Below are positions 56,688-64,000 of a stretch of 64,000 nucleotides of DNA, one piece after another. The notes under the pieces were generated by a model. That model was not told where the DNA came from and searched no databases. It saw only the letters and a program-made list of their open reading frames with translations. The first letter of the stretch is position 1; the number at the start of each line of letters is the position of its first letter. This DNA comes from Acidobacteriota bacterium. Its GTDB lineage: Bacteria > Acidobacteriota > Blastocatellia > Pyrinomonadales > Pyrinomonadaceae. The position numbers were made by a program, and so were the translations under genes. The stretch covers positions 1,798,001 to 1,862,000 of the forward strand of contig CP065000.1 of assembly GCA_016700075.1 (NCBI GenBank). Reading direction: 5' to 3'.

Positions 56688-57785
56688 ATGTCGCTAAGCC
56701 GTTTATTTGCAGTATTTGTGATCTTTGCGGCCTCGCTGTCGGTGTATTCTCAGGTTCCGACAAAGCCCGACGAGGACGAGGTGATCCGTGTCGATTCGCG
56801 GCTGATCGTGATACCTGTTTCTGTCACGGACGCGAGCGGTAACGCCGTGCTCGGGCTTACTGAAACCGATTTTCGTCTCACGGAAAACGGCCGCAATCAG
56901 GCCATCGAAAGCGTAGGATCGGCGGCGGATGTGCCGCTGGAGATCGCTTTGCTTTTTGATATTTCGGCGACGACAAGCCCGATGTTTCGATTTCAGCTAG
57001 AGACGGCGGCAAAATTCCTACGCGACGTTATGCGGCCTCAGGACAACGCGGCGGTCTTTTCTATCGGCTCGAAACCGGTTCTCGTCGGAGCCCGTGCGAA
57101 TGCAGACGGTGCAGTTGCCGCCCTCAACAAGATCGAAGCGACAAAAGAATACACTGCGTTCTACGACACGATCGCCGCCGCTGCGAAGCATCTGCGTGAT
57201 AATGCAGCAGAAAATTCACGCCGCGTAATTCTGGTCATCTCTGACGGAGAGGACACGAACAGTGAACAGATCCGCAAAGCAATTCAGTCGGGCTATCGAC
57301 GGGCGGGCGAAAAGATCAATACGCTGGACAGCAAGTCGCTATATCAAATGACCGTTAAGCTCCGCGACGACGCGAGCCGTGCCGAGCGCCAGCGTGTCGG
57401 ACGCCTGCTGCAGGACGCCGATGCAGTATTTTATTCGATAAATCCGGGCGGGAGTTCGTTTCATCTGAATGCCATCAGCGTTTTCGGACAGGAAAATATG
57501 CAGCTTTTCGCCGATGCGACCGGCGGCTCGGCATTTCTGCCGCGTTTTTCGCCCATTGATACGAAGGACGAATATCTGAATAACGCGAACCGCCGGAAGA
57601 ACGGCGAGGTCCTCGACCGCATCTTCACACAGCTTGCCAACGAATTGCGTTCGCAATATCTGGTCCAGTATTACACCGACGCCGACGGCCCCGCAGACCG
57701 TTTCGTGCCGATCTCGATTTCCGTCACAGGCCGCAGCGATGCAAAGGTGCGTTCGCGAAAAGGATTCTATCTGCGCGGAAACTAA
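56688..57785 (+). CDS. Secreted VWFA-related Acidobacteria-type protein
   Basis: 365 aa. Signal peptide ends near SVYSQ. Then a beta strand block IRVDSRLIVIPVSVTDASGNAV and LTETDFRLTENGRNQAIESV, and a von Willebrand A domain with MIDAS residues in LLFDISATTS and an ISDGEDTNS loop. This arrangement is typical of the VWFA-related family that is very abundant in Acidobacteria, so it supports the taxonomic reading. Probably extracellular or envelope; partner unknown. Its stop overlaps the next gene, on the other strand, by 4 bases. Confidence 0.88.
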   Translation: MSLSRLFAVFVIFAASLSVYSQVPTKPDEDEVIRVDSRLIVIPVSVTDASGNAVLGLTETDFRLTENGRNQAIESVGSAADVPLEIALLFDISATTSPMFRFQLETAAKFLRDVMRPQDNAAVFSIGSKPVLVGARANADGAVAALNKIEATKEYTAFYDTIAAAAKHLRDNAAENSRRVILVISDGEDTNSEQIRKAIQSGYRRAGEKINTLDSKSLYQMTVKLRDDASRAERQRVGRLLQDADAVFYSINPGGSSFHLNAISVFGQENMQLFADATGGSAFLPRFSPIDTKDEYLNNANRRKNGEVLDRIFTQLANELRSQYLVQYYTDADGPADRFVPISISVTGRSDAKVRSRKGFYLRGN

Positions 57786-58297
57786 CGGCGGCTTATTTGC
57801 GCGGGCGGCGTTTTACGAACGTCTTCCACCAACATCTCACCTTTGACCTCGATCGGCATCGCCACATTTCCCTGGATCGGATAAAGTTCAGGCTCTCGGT
57901 TTCTTTCCATCGGAATCGCTCCCATCACGATCGGCGACGGAGTTGAATTTCGCGAAAAAAGCTGTGCAAAGAAAACACCCGTCAGCAGCGACATCAGCAG
58001 CGAGGCCGCGGCAGTGGTGAAAAGGCGTGCACGATGCTTTACCTTTGCCCAGCCGACCGGGCAGTCCTGCGTCAAAATACTGCCGTCGCGGCGGCGGTAA
58101 AAACGCACACAAAGTCGCCCTTCGGTATTGATGATCAGGCTCTCCGCTTCGTCCCGCGTCATGCCGGAAAGGTTGTAAACATTCAGCTTACACTCGCCGC
58201 AGAACTTGACGCGTTCATTCCCGAACATCTGTTCCCAATCCGCCGGACACGGGCTCGCTACTCTCAAATTGCTTAAAGGATCAGTAAATGCAGGCAT
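57782..58297 (-). CDS. Acidobacterial Cys-rich single-pass membrane protein
   Basis: 171 aa. Residues 1-90 hold cysteines in SPCPADW, FCGECKLNVYNLSGMT, RLCVRFYRR and LTQDCPVGW, followed by one membrane helix (about 95-118) and a proline-rich tail. I recall this N-terminal pattern (FCGECKLNVYNLS) from Acidobacteria; no function is known to me. Four to five Cys suggest zinc or Fe-S binding. Preceded by a hairpin that overlaps its ribosome site. Confidence 0.72.
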   Translation of the reverse strand: MPAFTDPLSNLRVASPCPADWEQMFGNERVKFCGECKLNVYNLSGMTRDEAESLIINTEGRLCVRFYRRRDGSILTQDCPVGWAKVKHRARLFTTAAASLLMSLLTGVFFAQLFSRNSTPSPIVMGAIPMERNREPELYPIQGNVAMPIEVKGEMLVEDVRKTPPAQISRR

Positions 58298-58304
58298 AAA
58301 AACT

Positions 58305-58345
58305 CCGTTCTTTCTCTATCAGTTCGACTGACAATGAAAGAACGG
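58305..58345 (-). promoter_or_regulatory. Nested hairpin immediately upstream of 57782-58297
   Basis: Perfect outer stem CCGTTCTTTC / GAAAGAACGG enclosing an inner TCAGT-tcg-ACTGA stem, in the 76 bases between nadE stop and this gene. On the minus strand it is followed by AGTTTTT then the ATG, so GGAG (part of the stem end) is the ribosome site. It may be a nadE terminator, a translation-blocking hairpin, or both. Confidence 0.6.
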
Positions 58346-58373
58346 CGTCCAAAACAAACCTTGCAAAAAAATT

Positions 58374-60035
58374 CTATGAGGGCCGCCTCTTGTACTTATG
58401 CGTTACGGGGCGGCGGCGGCCGATGCCGATGGCGTTCTTCGAGATGATGAGCGTGGGCGGCAGTTGGCGGCGTTTAAATTCGTTCGCCGGGTGCTCGACC
58501 TTGTTGAGTATCCAATAGACGCGCTCGGCGTCGTGCCCGGCGGCTATGATATCCGCGGGCGATGCTTTCTGCTCGAAATACATCCGCAGGATCGGGTCCA
58601 TCACATCATACGGCGGCAGGCTGTCGTCGTCGAACTGGTCGGGGGCAAGTTCGGCGGACGGCCGTTTTTCGATGATCTTGTTCGGGATCACCTCGCGTCC
58701 GGCGGCGTTGTTGATATGGCGGGCGATCTGCCAAACCTCGGTTTTCAGCACGTCGCCGAGTACGGCGAGTCCGCCGTTAGTATCGCCGTAAAGCGTGCAA
58801 TAGCCGACGGCGAGTTCCGATTTGTTGCCGGTCGAAAGCACCAGCCGGCCTTCCGCATTCGATATTGCCATCAGTATGACGCCGCGGATACGCGATTGCA
58901 TATTTTCGGCTGCCAACGAATCGCCGCCGCGTTTCGGTTTATCGAGGCCAAGCTGCCGCAGCAGCACCTCGAATGCGTCGGATATCGGTTCTATGCGGCT
59001 TTCGCAGCCCAGATTGCGGACAAGTTCCTCACTGTCTTTGATCGAACCCTCGGATGAAAATGGCGATGGCATCATCACGCAGAGCACGTTTTTAGGCCCG
59101 ATAGCTTCACACGCGAGCGCCGCCACGAGCGCCGAATCGATGCCGCCGCTCAGCCCAATGACAGCTTTTTGAAAACCGTTCTTTTGCGCGTAATCGCGTA
59201 TGCCTAGCACGAGTGCTCGTCGGATCGACTCGATCTCGTCGCCCGAGATGCCGCGTGCGTCGGGCTTGCGGACGTCGAGCTCGACCGTCTCGACGAACTC
59301 CTCAAATGCCGATGCCTGCAAAATGATGTCGCCTTCCTCATCGGCGACCAGGCTCGCACCGTCAAAGATGATGCCGTCGTTACCGCCGACAAGATTGACA
59401 AAGATTATGGGCCGTTTTTGCAGCTTTGCACGATGGGCGACCATATCGCACCGCAGGCGGATCTTGCCTTTGTTATATGGCGATGCGTTGACCGAAACGA
59501 TGACCTCGGCGCCCATCTGCAGCACTTCGTCGGTCGGGTCGCTTTCGTACAAACGCTCACGCCAAAATGTCTTGTCGTTCCAAAAATCCTCGCAGACCAC
59601 GACGCCGAGTTTGACTCCGCCGCCGTCAAAAATGCGGCGGTGATCGCTCGGTTCAAAATATCGAGGGTCGTCGAAAACGTCGTATTCGGGCAGCAGCGTC
59701 TTGTCGGCAAAGCCGATCAATGCACCGTCGCGAATGACCGCGGCCGTATTATACAGACGCCGTCCGTCCTTTGCATCGTTCGGGCGGATAGTGCCGATAA
59801 CTGCTGTGATCCCTTTAGTTGCGGGAATTATTTCGCGAAGCGGATCGAGTGAATGGGCGATGATGTCGGCATCTTGAAACCAATCAAGAGACGTATAGCC
59901 GTGCGTCGCGACCTCAGGAAAAACGACCAGATCCGAACCGTCGCCGCGCGCCTTTTCGATCGCCGAAATTATCTTTTGTGTATTTCCGGCAAGGTCGCCG
60001 TTCGTCGTATTGATCTGGGCAATGGTGACTTTCAA
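58374..60035 (-). CDS. nadE: Glutamine-dependent NAD+ synthetase
   Basis: 553 aa with a TTG start (MKVTIAQINTTNGDLAGN). An N-terminal nitrilase-type glutaminase (FPEVATHGYTSLDWF Glu, catalytic Cys in VVCEDFWND) and C-terminal NAD synthetase with SGGIDSALVAA P-loop and GNKSELAVGYCTLYGD. It makes NAD from deamido-NAD, with glutamine giving ammonia, in the cytoplasm. Followed by the VapBC pair upstream (same strand) and a hairpin downstream. Confidence 0.95.
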   Translation of the reverse strand: MKVTIAQINTTNGDLAGNTQKIISAIEKARGDGSDLVVFPEVATHGYTSLDWFQDADIIAHSLDPLREIIPATKGITAVIGTIRPNDAKDGRRLYNTAAVIRDGALIGFADKTLLPEYDVFDDPRYFEPSDHRRIFDGGGVKLGVVVCEDFWNDKTFWRERLYESDPTDEVLQMGAEVIVSVNASPYNKGKIRLRCDMVAHRAKLQKRPIIFVNLVGGNDGIIFDGASLVADEEGDIILQASAFEEFVETVELDVRKPDARGISGDEIESIRRALVLGIRDYAQKNGFQKAVIGLSGGIDSALVAALACEAIGPKNVLCVMMPSPFSSEGSIKDSEELVRNLGCESRIEPISDAFEVLLRQLGLDKPKRGGDSLAAENMQSRIRGVILMAISNAEGRLVLSTGNKSELAVGYCTLYGDTNGGLAVLGDVLKTEVWQIARHINNAAGREVIPNKIIEKRPSAELAPDQFDDDSLPPYDVMDPILRMYFEQKASPADIIAAGHDAERVYWILNKVEHPANEFKRRQLPPTLIISKNAIGIGRRRPVTHKYKRRPS

Positions 60036-60042
60036 TGGTGGT

Positions 60043-60423
60043 TTACCTAATCAGTTCTATTGGACATAGATCGAACTTTGTCCATTGACGGTCTGCCGTC
60101 ACTGCGGTGGCATTTCGGACGATCGCACATGAAAGACAGCTCCTATCACCCAAAGATAGACCCTGAACTCGAGTCACAGTACGAAGCTCAGCCGCCTTTA
60201 TCGCTTGCCGTTCATCAAAAGAGATGACCTCCAAGCCCAACATGGAAAAGGCTTTATGAGCTGATTCAAGGGTATGCCCTAGGTCCAACGAACGCGTTAT
60301 TACCTCCGCCACGTTAACCGAGCTGATCTTAGCATCCGGGATCAGCCGCTCCACCACGTCGGCCCCGTTCTCGTTGTTCAAGAACGCCAAAACAGCCGAA
60401 GCATCCAGTATAAGGTCACTCAT
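60043..60423 (-). CDS. PIN-domain ribonuclease toxin (VapC)
   Basis: 126 aa. PIN active-site acids: D7 in LILDASAVLAFL, E in VNVAEVITR, D in LSLGDRSCLSCAI and D in VTADRQW. The AbrB-type antitoxin gene overlaps it by eight bases. It ends 7 bases before nadE start on the same strand. Confidence 0.9.
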   Translation of the reverse strand: MSDLILDASAVLAFLNNENGADVVERLIPDAKISSVNVAEVITRSLDLGHTLESAHKAFSMLGLEVISFDERQAIKAAELRTVTRVQGLSLGDRSCLSCAIVRNATAVTADRQWTKFDLCPIELIR

Positions 60424-60664
60424 TCTCGGCTTCCTTCCGCCTCTCTGCTATAAATTCATCAACAACAGGCGTACCTTCGGGCACTTGCTGTCTAAAGAGC
60501 TGTTGCGCTCGACGAAGGGCCTGCGTACGACTGGTTATTCGCAAAGAATCATCGGCATCTACCTCAACGTTGAATCTCTCACCCGACTTAAGTCCGAGCC
60601 GTTTGCGTATTTCGGCAGGGATAACGATCCTGCCGCCTCCTGTCATTGTTGTCGTAGCTCCCAT
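60416..60664 (-). CDS. AbrB-type antitoxin (VapB)
   Basis: 82 aa. SpoVT-AbrB swapped-hairpin: MGATTTMTGGGRIVIPAEIR, KRLGLKSGERFNVEVD; a C-terminal helical tail for toxin binding (EGTPVVDEFIAERRKEAENE). It starts after AAGGAGGT with a rather long 12-base gap. It overlaps vapC. Confidence 0.9.
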   Translation of the reverse strand: MGATTTMTGGGRIVIPAEIRKRLGLKSGERFNVEVDADDSLRITSRTQALRRAQQLFRQQVPEGTPVVDEFIAERRKEAENE

Positions 60665-60697
60665 TAATGTCTTGCGACCTCCTTATGACATAATACA

Positions 60698-60724
60698 CAT
60701 ATCGTGACACATTGTCACGATATG
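60698..60724. promoter_or_regulatory. 27-base palindrome upstream of VapBC
   Basis: Perfect 12-base arms CATATCGTGACA / TGTCACGATATG around CAT, placed between the VapB start (60664) and the last base before the 60725-61528 stop. It fits an operator for the VapBC complex and could also act as a weak stem after the upstream gene. Confidence 0.65.
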
Positions 60725-61528
60725 TCACGCCTGATCCGAGTCTGGTGCTTTCTTCACCATCGTCAACCTGTTTCCGCGTTCGTTGTAGGCGACCTCGTCC
60801 ATGATGTTGTAGATGAAAAGCACGCCGCGGCCGCTGGTTTTGAAAAGGTTTTCAGGATCGAGCGGATCGGGAATTGCGTTGACGTCAAATCCTTCGCCCT
60901 CATCCTCGACCGTGAAACGTGCCTCTTTTTGCGATATCTCGCATTCGATCCGCACGACCTTGTCCGCGTCGTATTTGTTGCCGTGTTTGACGGCATTGAC
61001 GAACGCCTCGTCAAGAGCGACGAATAGATTGGAGCGCTCGGGGTCGATCACGCGGAGTTTTTCAACGCGTTTGAGAAGGTAATCGAGAACGATGTGCATC
61101 AGCGAGATCGCGCTCGGCAGTTCGAACTCGATCTTTTCATGAAGCCCCTGCACGGCCTCTTCGCGATCGACAAAACGGATCTTGTAGTCGAGCACCGTCG
61201 CGACCAGATTCTTGAGCTCTTCTTCGGTAGAGCCCTCGCGGCGAAAATTCGCGGCACACAATTTAAATGCCTTGATGTTTTCGGCATCGGTAGAGACCTT
61301 TATGTCGGGCAGGCATGGAGCACATTCCTTTTCGTCGGGGCTATCCATATCACCGGGACGAACGTCCAGATCGGTGATCACAACGTCATAACCGCCGATG
61401 TCGGGTTCTCTCAGAGCAGATGAGCGGTCGGTCAGCACCTTTACCTCGTGGCCGGTGTGCGTAAAGACCTCTTCCAGCGCACTCGCCAGGTCATCGTGGT
61501 CGTCTATGATCAATATTCGTCGATCCAT
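60725..61528 (-). CDS. Receiver domain fused to RsbW-like ATPase
   Basis: 267 aa. The first 60 residues are a response-regulator receiver (ILIIDDHDDLAS, phospho-acceptor in VVITDLDVRP). A loop with KECAPCLPDIK follows, then a HATPase_c_2 domain with N-box DEAFVNAVKHGN and G-box EDEGEGFDV, as in anti-sigma kinases such as RsbW and SpoIIAB. There is no His phosphorylation region. It is likely a phospho-switchable anti-sigma kinase; partners are not in this window. Confidence 0.78.
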   Translation of the reverse strand: MDRRILIIDDHDDLASALEEVFTHTGHEVKVLTDRSSALREPDIGGYDVVITDLDVRPGDMDSPDEKECAPCLPDIKVSTDAENIKAFKLCAANFRREGSTEEELKNLVATVLDYKIRFVDREEAVQGLHEKIEFELPSAISLMHIVLDYLLKRVEKLRVIDPERSNLFVALDEAFVNAVKHGNKYDADKVVRIECEISQKEARFTVEDEGEGFDVNAIPDPLDPENLFKTSGRGVLFIYNIMDEVAYNERGNRLTMVKKAPDSDQA

Positions 61529-61581
61529 GGTGAAGGGGCAGAGCCAAATTTATAACGAATAAGAACAGGCCGTTGTTGCAA

Positions 61582-62337
61582 ATGATAACGCAAATTGATA
61601 GTTATTTCCTATCAGTGACGACAGAGAGCGAAACACCTTATACGTTCGGCAGCCTCGAACGATTTGCATTCGGGCAACGTATCGTGATCCGCGTTCTTGG
61701 TGTCGTCTTCTATCTATTGGTACGTCTGATCGGAGCGACCATCAGGTTTGAAACCAGAGGCATCGAACGTTTTGATGAGGTCGCGGCCGCAGGAAAGATA
61801 CCGATCTACTGTTTTTGGCACGACCGCATCGTTTCGGGGACCTACTATTTTCGAGGTCGCGGCATCATCGTTCTGTCGTCGTCGAGTTTCGACAGCGAAT
61901 ATACGGCACGCTGCATACAGCGTTTCGGCTTTGGAATTATCAAAGGCTCGTCAACACGCGGCGGCGTCCAGGCTCTGGTCAATATGATCAGAATGATGAA
62001 GCAAGGCTACGCGATGGCGTTTACTTCCGACGGTCCGAAAGGGCCGCGTTATGTCGCGAAAGCCGGACCCGTCCTTCTTGCAAAAAAGACGGGCAATCCG
62101 CTCATACCATTCGTATTTGAATGCATGCGGTTTCGCACGATAAAAAGCTGGGACCGTCTGCAGATACCGTTGCCTTTTACTCGGGCAGCGGTCATCGTCG
62201 GTGAACCGATATACGTTGACGCAAAAGCTAATGATGCCGAGATCGAGGCGAAACAGATAGAATTTCAAGCATCGCTGGACAACCTTGTAGCCGCCGGCGA
62301 ACGCTGGCGGCTGAACGGCGGTCAGTTTTCCGATTGA
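61582..62337 (+). CDS. DUF374-family lysophospholipid acyltransferase
   Basis: 251 aa from the ATG at 61582; an upstream TTG is in frame. A membrane helix at about 30-55, then the acyltransferase core: FWHDRIVSG (H-x-x-x-x-D-like), SSSSFDSEYTARCIQRFG, GSSTRGGVQALV and TSDGPKGPRYVAK. The DUF374 family includes lipid A/phospholipid acyltransferases. It overlaps CtaA by 16 bases on the opposite strand. Confidence 0.85.
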   Translation: MITQIDSYFLSVTTESETPYTFGSLERFAFGQRIVIRVLGVVFYLLVRLIGATIRFETRGIERFDEVAAAGKIPIYCFWHDRIVSGTYYFRGRGIIVLSSSSFDSEYTARCIQRFGFGIIKGSSTRGGVQALVNMIRMMKQGYAMAFTSDGPKGPRYVAKAGPVLLAKKTGNPLIPFVFECMRFRTIKSWDRLQIPLPFTRAAVIVGEPIYVDAKANDAEIEAKQIEFQASLDNLVAAGERWRLNGGQFSD

Positions 62338-63287
62338 ACTATTTCGCCTTCGCCCTCAGGATGTTCGATCGACAGAAATCTCGCCGCGAGCAGCACATAT
62401 GCGATCCAGATCGCATCTGCCAATAGCAAATGCCCGACCTGCATAACGATAGGTGCCAGCATGAAGAGCGTCAGCGATCCGAACGCGATCTGCACCACGA
62501 CAAGCAGGAACATCACGTTTGACCAACGCACCATTCCGGCCTCGCGGCCGCTGGCACGGGCCAGCATTCCTGTCAGAAAAACGAGCATCATGCCCGAAAT
62601 GATGCCGCTGATCGGATGCAGCAAACGAAGCCTGAGCAGCATATGCGAGGTCGGCGAAAAGTCCTTTGCCATGCCCTCCGCTATTGTTTGCGACGGGAAG
62701 ATCATGTTCGCAAGTGCCGCTATTGAGCCCGTCAATCCGACAAAGATTATTGCAACGATGCCAAGTACTATAACGACAAGATGCTGGGTTTCAATGCGAA
62801 ATCGCATTTTCGCACCGCCGCTGGCATAACGCGCGGTCAGCGTGAGAAATGCAAGCAAAATGAAGGTGTTGAGCAAATGCCCCATCATCCAAAAAGGCCG
62901 CGTCGGCGTTAGGGTTTCCGCCGTGTTTCCGGTCAGGACGAGGCCGGCACCGACCAGTGCTTCCGTCAAAATGAAGACCAGCGAACCGATGGCGGTTTTT
63001 CGTATGGGTTCGCCTTTTTTAAACTTTCGAAAGACCCAAATTACAAGCGCTACGACCATCACCAGGGCTATAAAGCTGGTGATACGGTGGGAAAATTCTA
63101 TGACCGTTTTGAGCTCGGGAGCGGACGGTATCACCTCGCCGTGGCATGTCAGCCAGTGCTGCCCGCAGCCGTCGCCCGATTTAGAGGCTCGCAGAAAAAC
63201 ACCCCACAGGATCACGAGGACATTCCAGACGAGCGTTATCCACGCGTATTTTGCCAAACCTGATAATTCCCGAAATCGACTTAACAC
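62322..63287 (-). CDS. ctaA: Haem A synthase
   Basis: 321 aa, eight helices in two halves, each with conserved His (EFSHRITSFIALVMV and MMGHLLNTFIL, LLHPISGIISG, QVGHLLLADAIW). The early loop RASKSGDGCGQHWLTCHG contains the Cys pair of CtaA. It converts haem O to haem A for aa3-type cytochrome oxidase, so the organism probably has an aerobic respiratory chain. It may share a divergent promoter region with tlyA. Confidence 0.9.
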   Translation of the reverse strand: MLSRFRELSGLAKYAWITLVWNVLVILWGVFLRASKSGDGCGQHWLTCHGEVIPSAPELKTVIEFSHRITSFIALVMVVALVIWVFRKFKKGEPIRKTAIGSLVFILTEALVGAGLVLTGNTAETLTPTRPFWMMGHLLNTFILLAFLTLTARYASGGAKMRFRIETQHLVVIVLGIVAIIFVGLTGSIAALANMIFPSQTIAEGMAKDFSPTSHMLLRLRLLHPISGIISGMMLVFLTGMLARASGREAGMVRWSNVMFLLVVVQIAFGSLTLFMLAPIVMQVGHLLLADAIWIAYVLLAARFLSIEHPEGEGEIVQSEN

Positions 63288-63371
63288 ACTTAATGATCTC
63301 CTTAGTAAGACGTTACCATCAACGGCGCCCTCAGTTAGAATACTATAAGGTTCGCTAAGTTAATGCCGTAG

Positions 63372-64000
63372 ATGAACGACGCTAATTCGAAACCGGAAAA
63401 GATGCGCATCGACCTGCTGCTGATGGAGCGCGGCTTTGCCGGGTCGCGCGCGAAGGCGCAGGCGTTGGTGATGGCCGGCGAAGTTTTGGTGAATGAAAAG
63501 AAGGTTGAAAAGCCGTCACAGGTTTTTAGCAGCGAGGTTACGATCCGAATTAAAGGGGACAACGAATCCTCGCGATATGTCGGCCGCGGCGGACTGAAGC
63601 TCGAAGCTGCGCTGCAGGCGTTTTCGATCGATCCCGCTGGGAAAAGGTGTATTGACATCGGTTCATCGACCGGCGGATTCACTGACTGTCTTCTGCAGCA
63701 CGGTGCAGCTCACGTTACCGCTGTTGACGCCGGAACGAATCAACTCGATTGGAAACTCCGCAGCGATGAACGCGTGGACGTCAGGGAAAATACGAACGCC
63801 CGCTATCTTTCGCCTGATGTGTTTCCGGCCAAGTTCGACATCGCGGTCATGGACGTGTCCTTTATCTCTGTGACAAAGGTAATTCCTGCGGTTGTCGGTC
63901 TACTAGTTGACGGCGGCATTCTGATCGTGTTGATAAAGCCTCAATTCGAGGTCGGCAAAGGCGAGGTCGGCAAAGGCGGCATCGTCCGCGAACCCGAAAA
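63372..64000 (+). CDS. tlyA: TlyA-family 16S/23S rRNA methyltransferase, N-terminal part
   Basis: The gene runs off the window; at least 209 codons are present from the ATG at 63372. An S4 RNA-binding domain (RIDLLLMERGFAGSRAKAQALV, about 11-70) is followed by an FtsJ-like methyltransferase with CIDIGSSTGGFTDCLLQHGA, VTAVDAGTNQLDWKL and DIAVMDVSFISVTKV, VLIKPQFEVGKGE. TlyA 2'-O-methylates ribosomal RNA and confers capreomycin sensitivity in mycobacteria; the haemolysin name is historical. Confidence 0.92.
   Translation, partial: MNDANSKPEKMRIDLLLMERGFAGSRAKAQALVMAGEVLVNEKKVEKPSQVFSSEVTIRIKGDNESSRYVGRGGLKLEAALQAFSIDPAGKRCIDIGSSTGGFTDCLLQHGAAHVTAVDAGTNQLDWKLRSDERVDVRENTNARYLSPDVFPAKFDIAVMDVSFISVTKVIPAVVGLLVDGGILIVLIKPQFEVGKGEVGKGGIVREPE

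Overview
The window reads as a chromosome segment of an Acidobacteriota bacterium, most likely class Blastocatellia. The taxonomic clues are a secreted VWFA-related protein of the type abundant in Acidobacteria (56688-57785), a small Cys-rich protein whose N-terminal pattern I associate with that phylum (57782-58297), an outer membrane (porin, OmpA, CzcC-type channel), moderately high GC and frequent GTG/TTG starts. Genes are densely packed, with many ATGA overlaps and no gene-free stretch above about 200 bases. I recognise no tRNA, rRNA, CRISPR array, transposase or integrase.

1-6.7 kb holds the end of a saccharopine dehydrogenase-like gene, cystathionine beta-synthase, fumarase C, a UspA protein, MobA and a porin. 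6.7-10.9 kb is a nitrogen-oxide stress block: a Crp/Fnr-family regulator, a small protein of unknown function, the iron-sulfur repair protein RIC/ScdA, a YwiC-like membrane protein and a PLP decarboxylase. 11-15 kb encodes a MacB-like ABC exporter. 15-27.3 kb is one minus-strand operon for a periplasmic NarG/NxrA-type molybdoenzyme (alpha, beta, haem gamma, TorD-like chaperone, DUF2231 membrane protein), joined to its own Rieske/cytochrome b module, a seven-haem cytochrome c and an iron-sulfur flavoprotein. Four similar FNR/DNR-like boxes lie at the regulator/porin-mobA junction, before the small protein, before RIC and before this operon, which suggests one regulon.

27.5-35.5 kb is a Cus/Czc-type metal efflux operon with a cupredoxin, a YtkA-like lipoprotein, a DUF2231 protein and a Cys-rich secreted protein. 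35.6-39.7 kb is a persulfide/sulfur operon (three rhodanese proteins, one fused to a metallo-beta-lactamase dioxygenase, DsrE and TauE) divergent from an ArsR regulator.

40.5-47.4 kb runs from lpdA to serA and carries an accessory island of three two-gene, toxin-antitoxin-like cassettes (DUF4160/DUF2442, HigBA, FitAB/VapBC) and a repeat-helix protein. Each cassette has a palindrome just upstream. Two of the cassettes are bounded by duplicated ends of the flanking housekeeping genes: an lpdA 3' end copy at 42786-42903 and a truncated serA 5' end at 45266-45403.

47.4-52.2 kb is a calcium extrusion cluster (two Na/Ca exchangers, a P-type Ca-ATPase and a CBS protein). The remainder holds small proteins of unknown function, a two-lipoyl E2, OmpA, the VWA protein, NAD synthetase, another VapBC pair, a receiver/histidine-kinase-like ATPase fusion, a DUF374 acyltransferase, haem A synthase and the start of tlyA.
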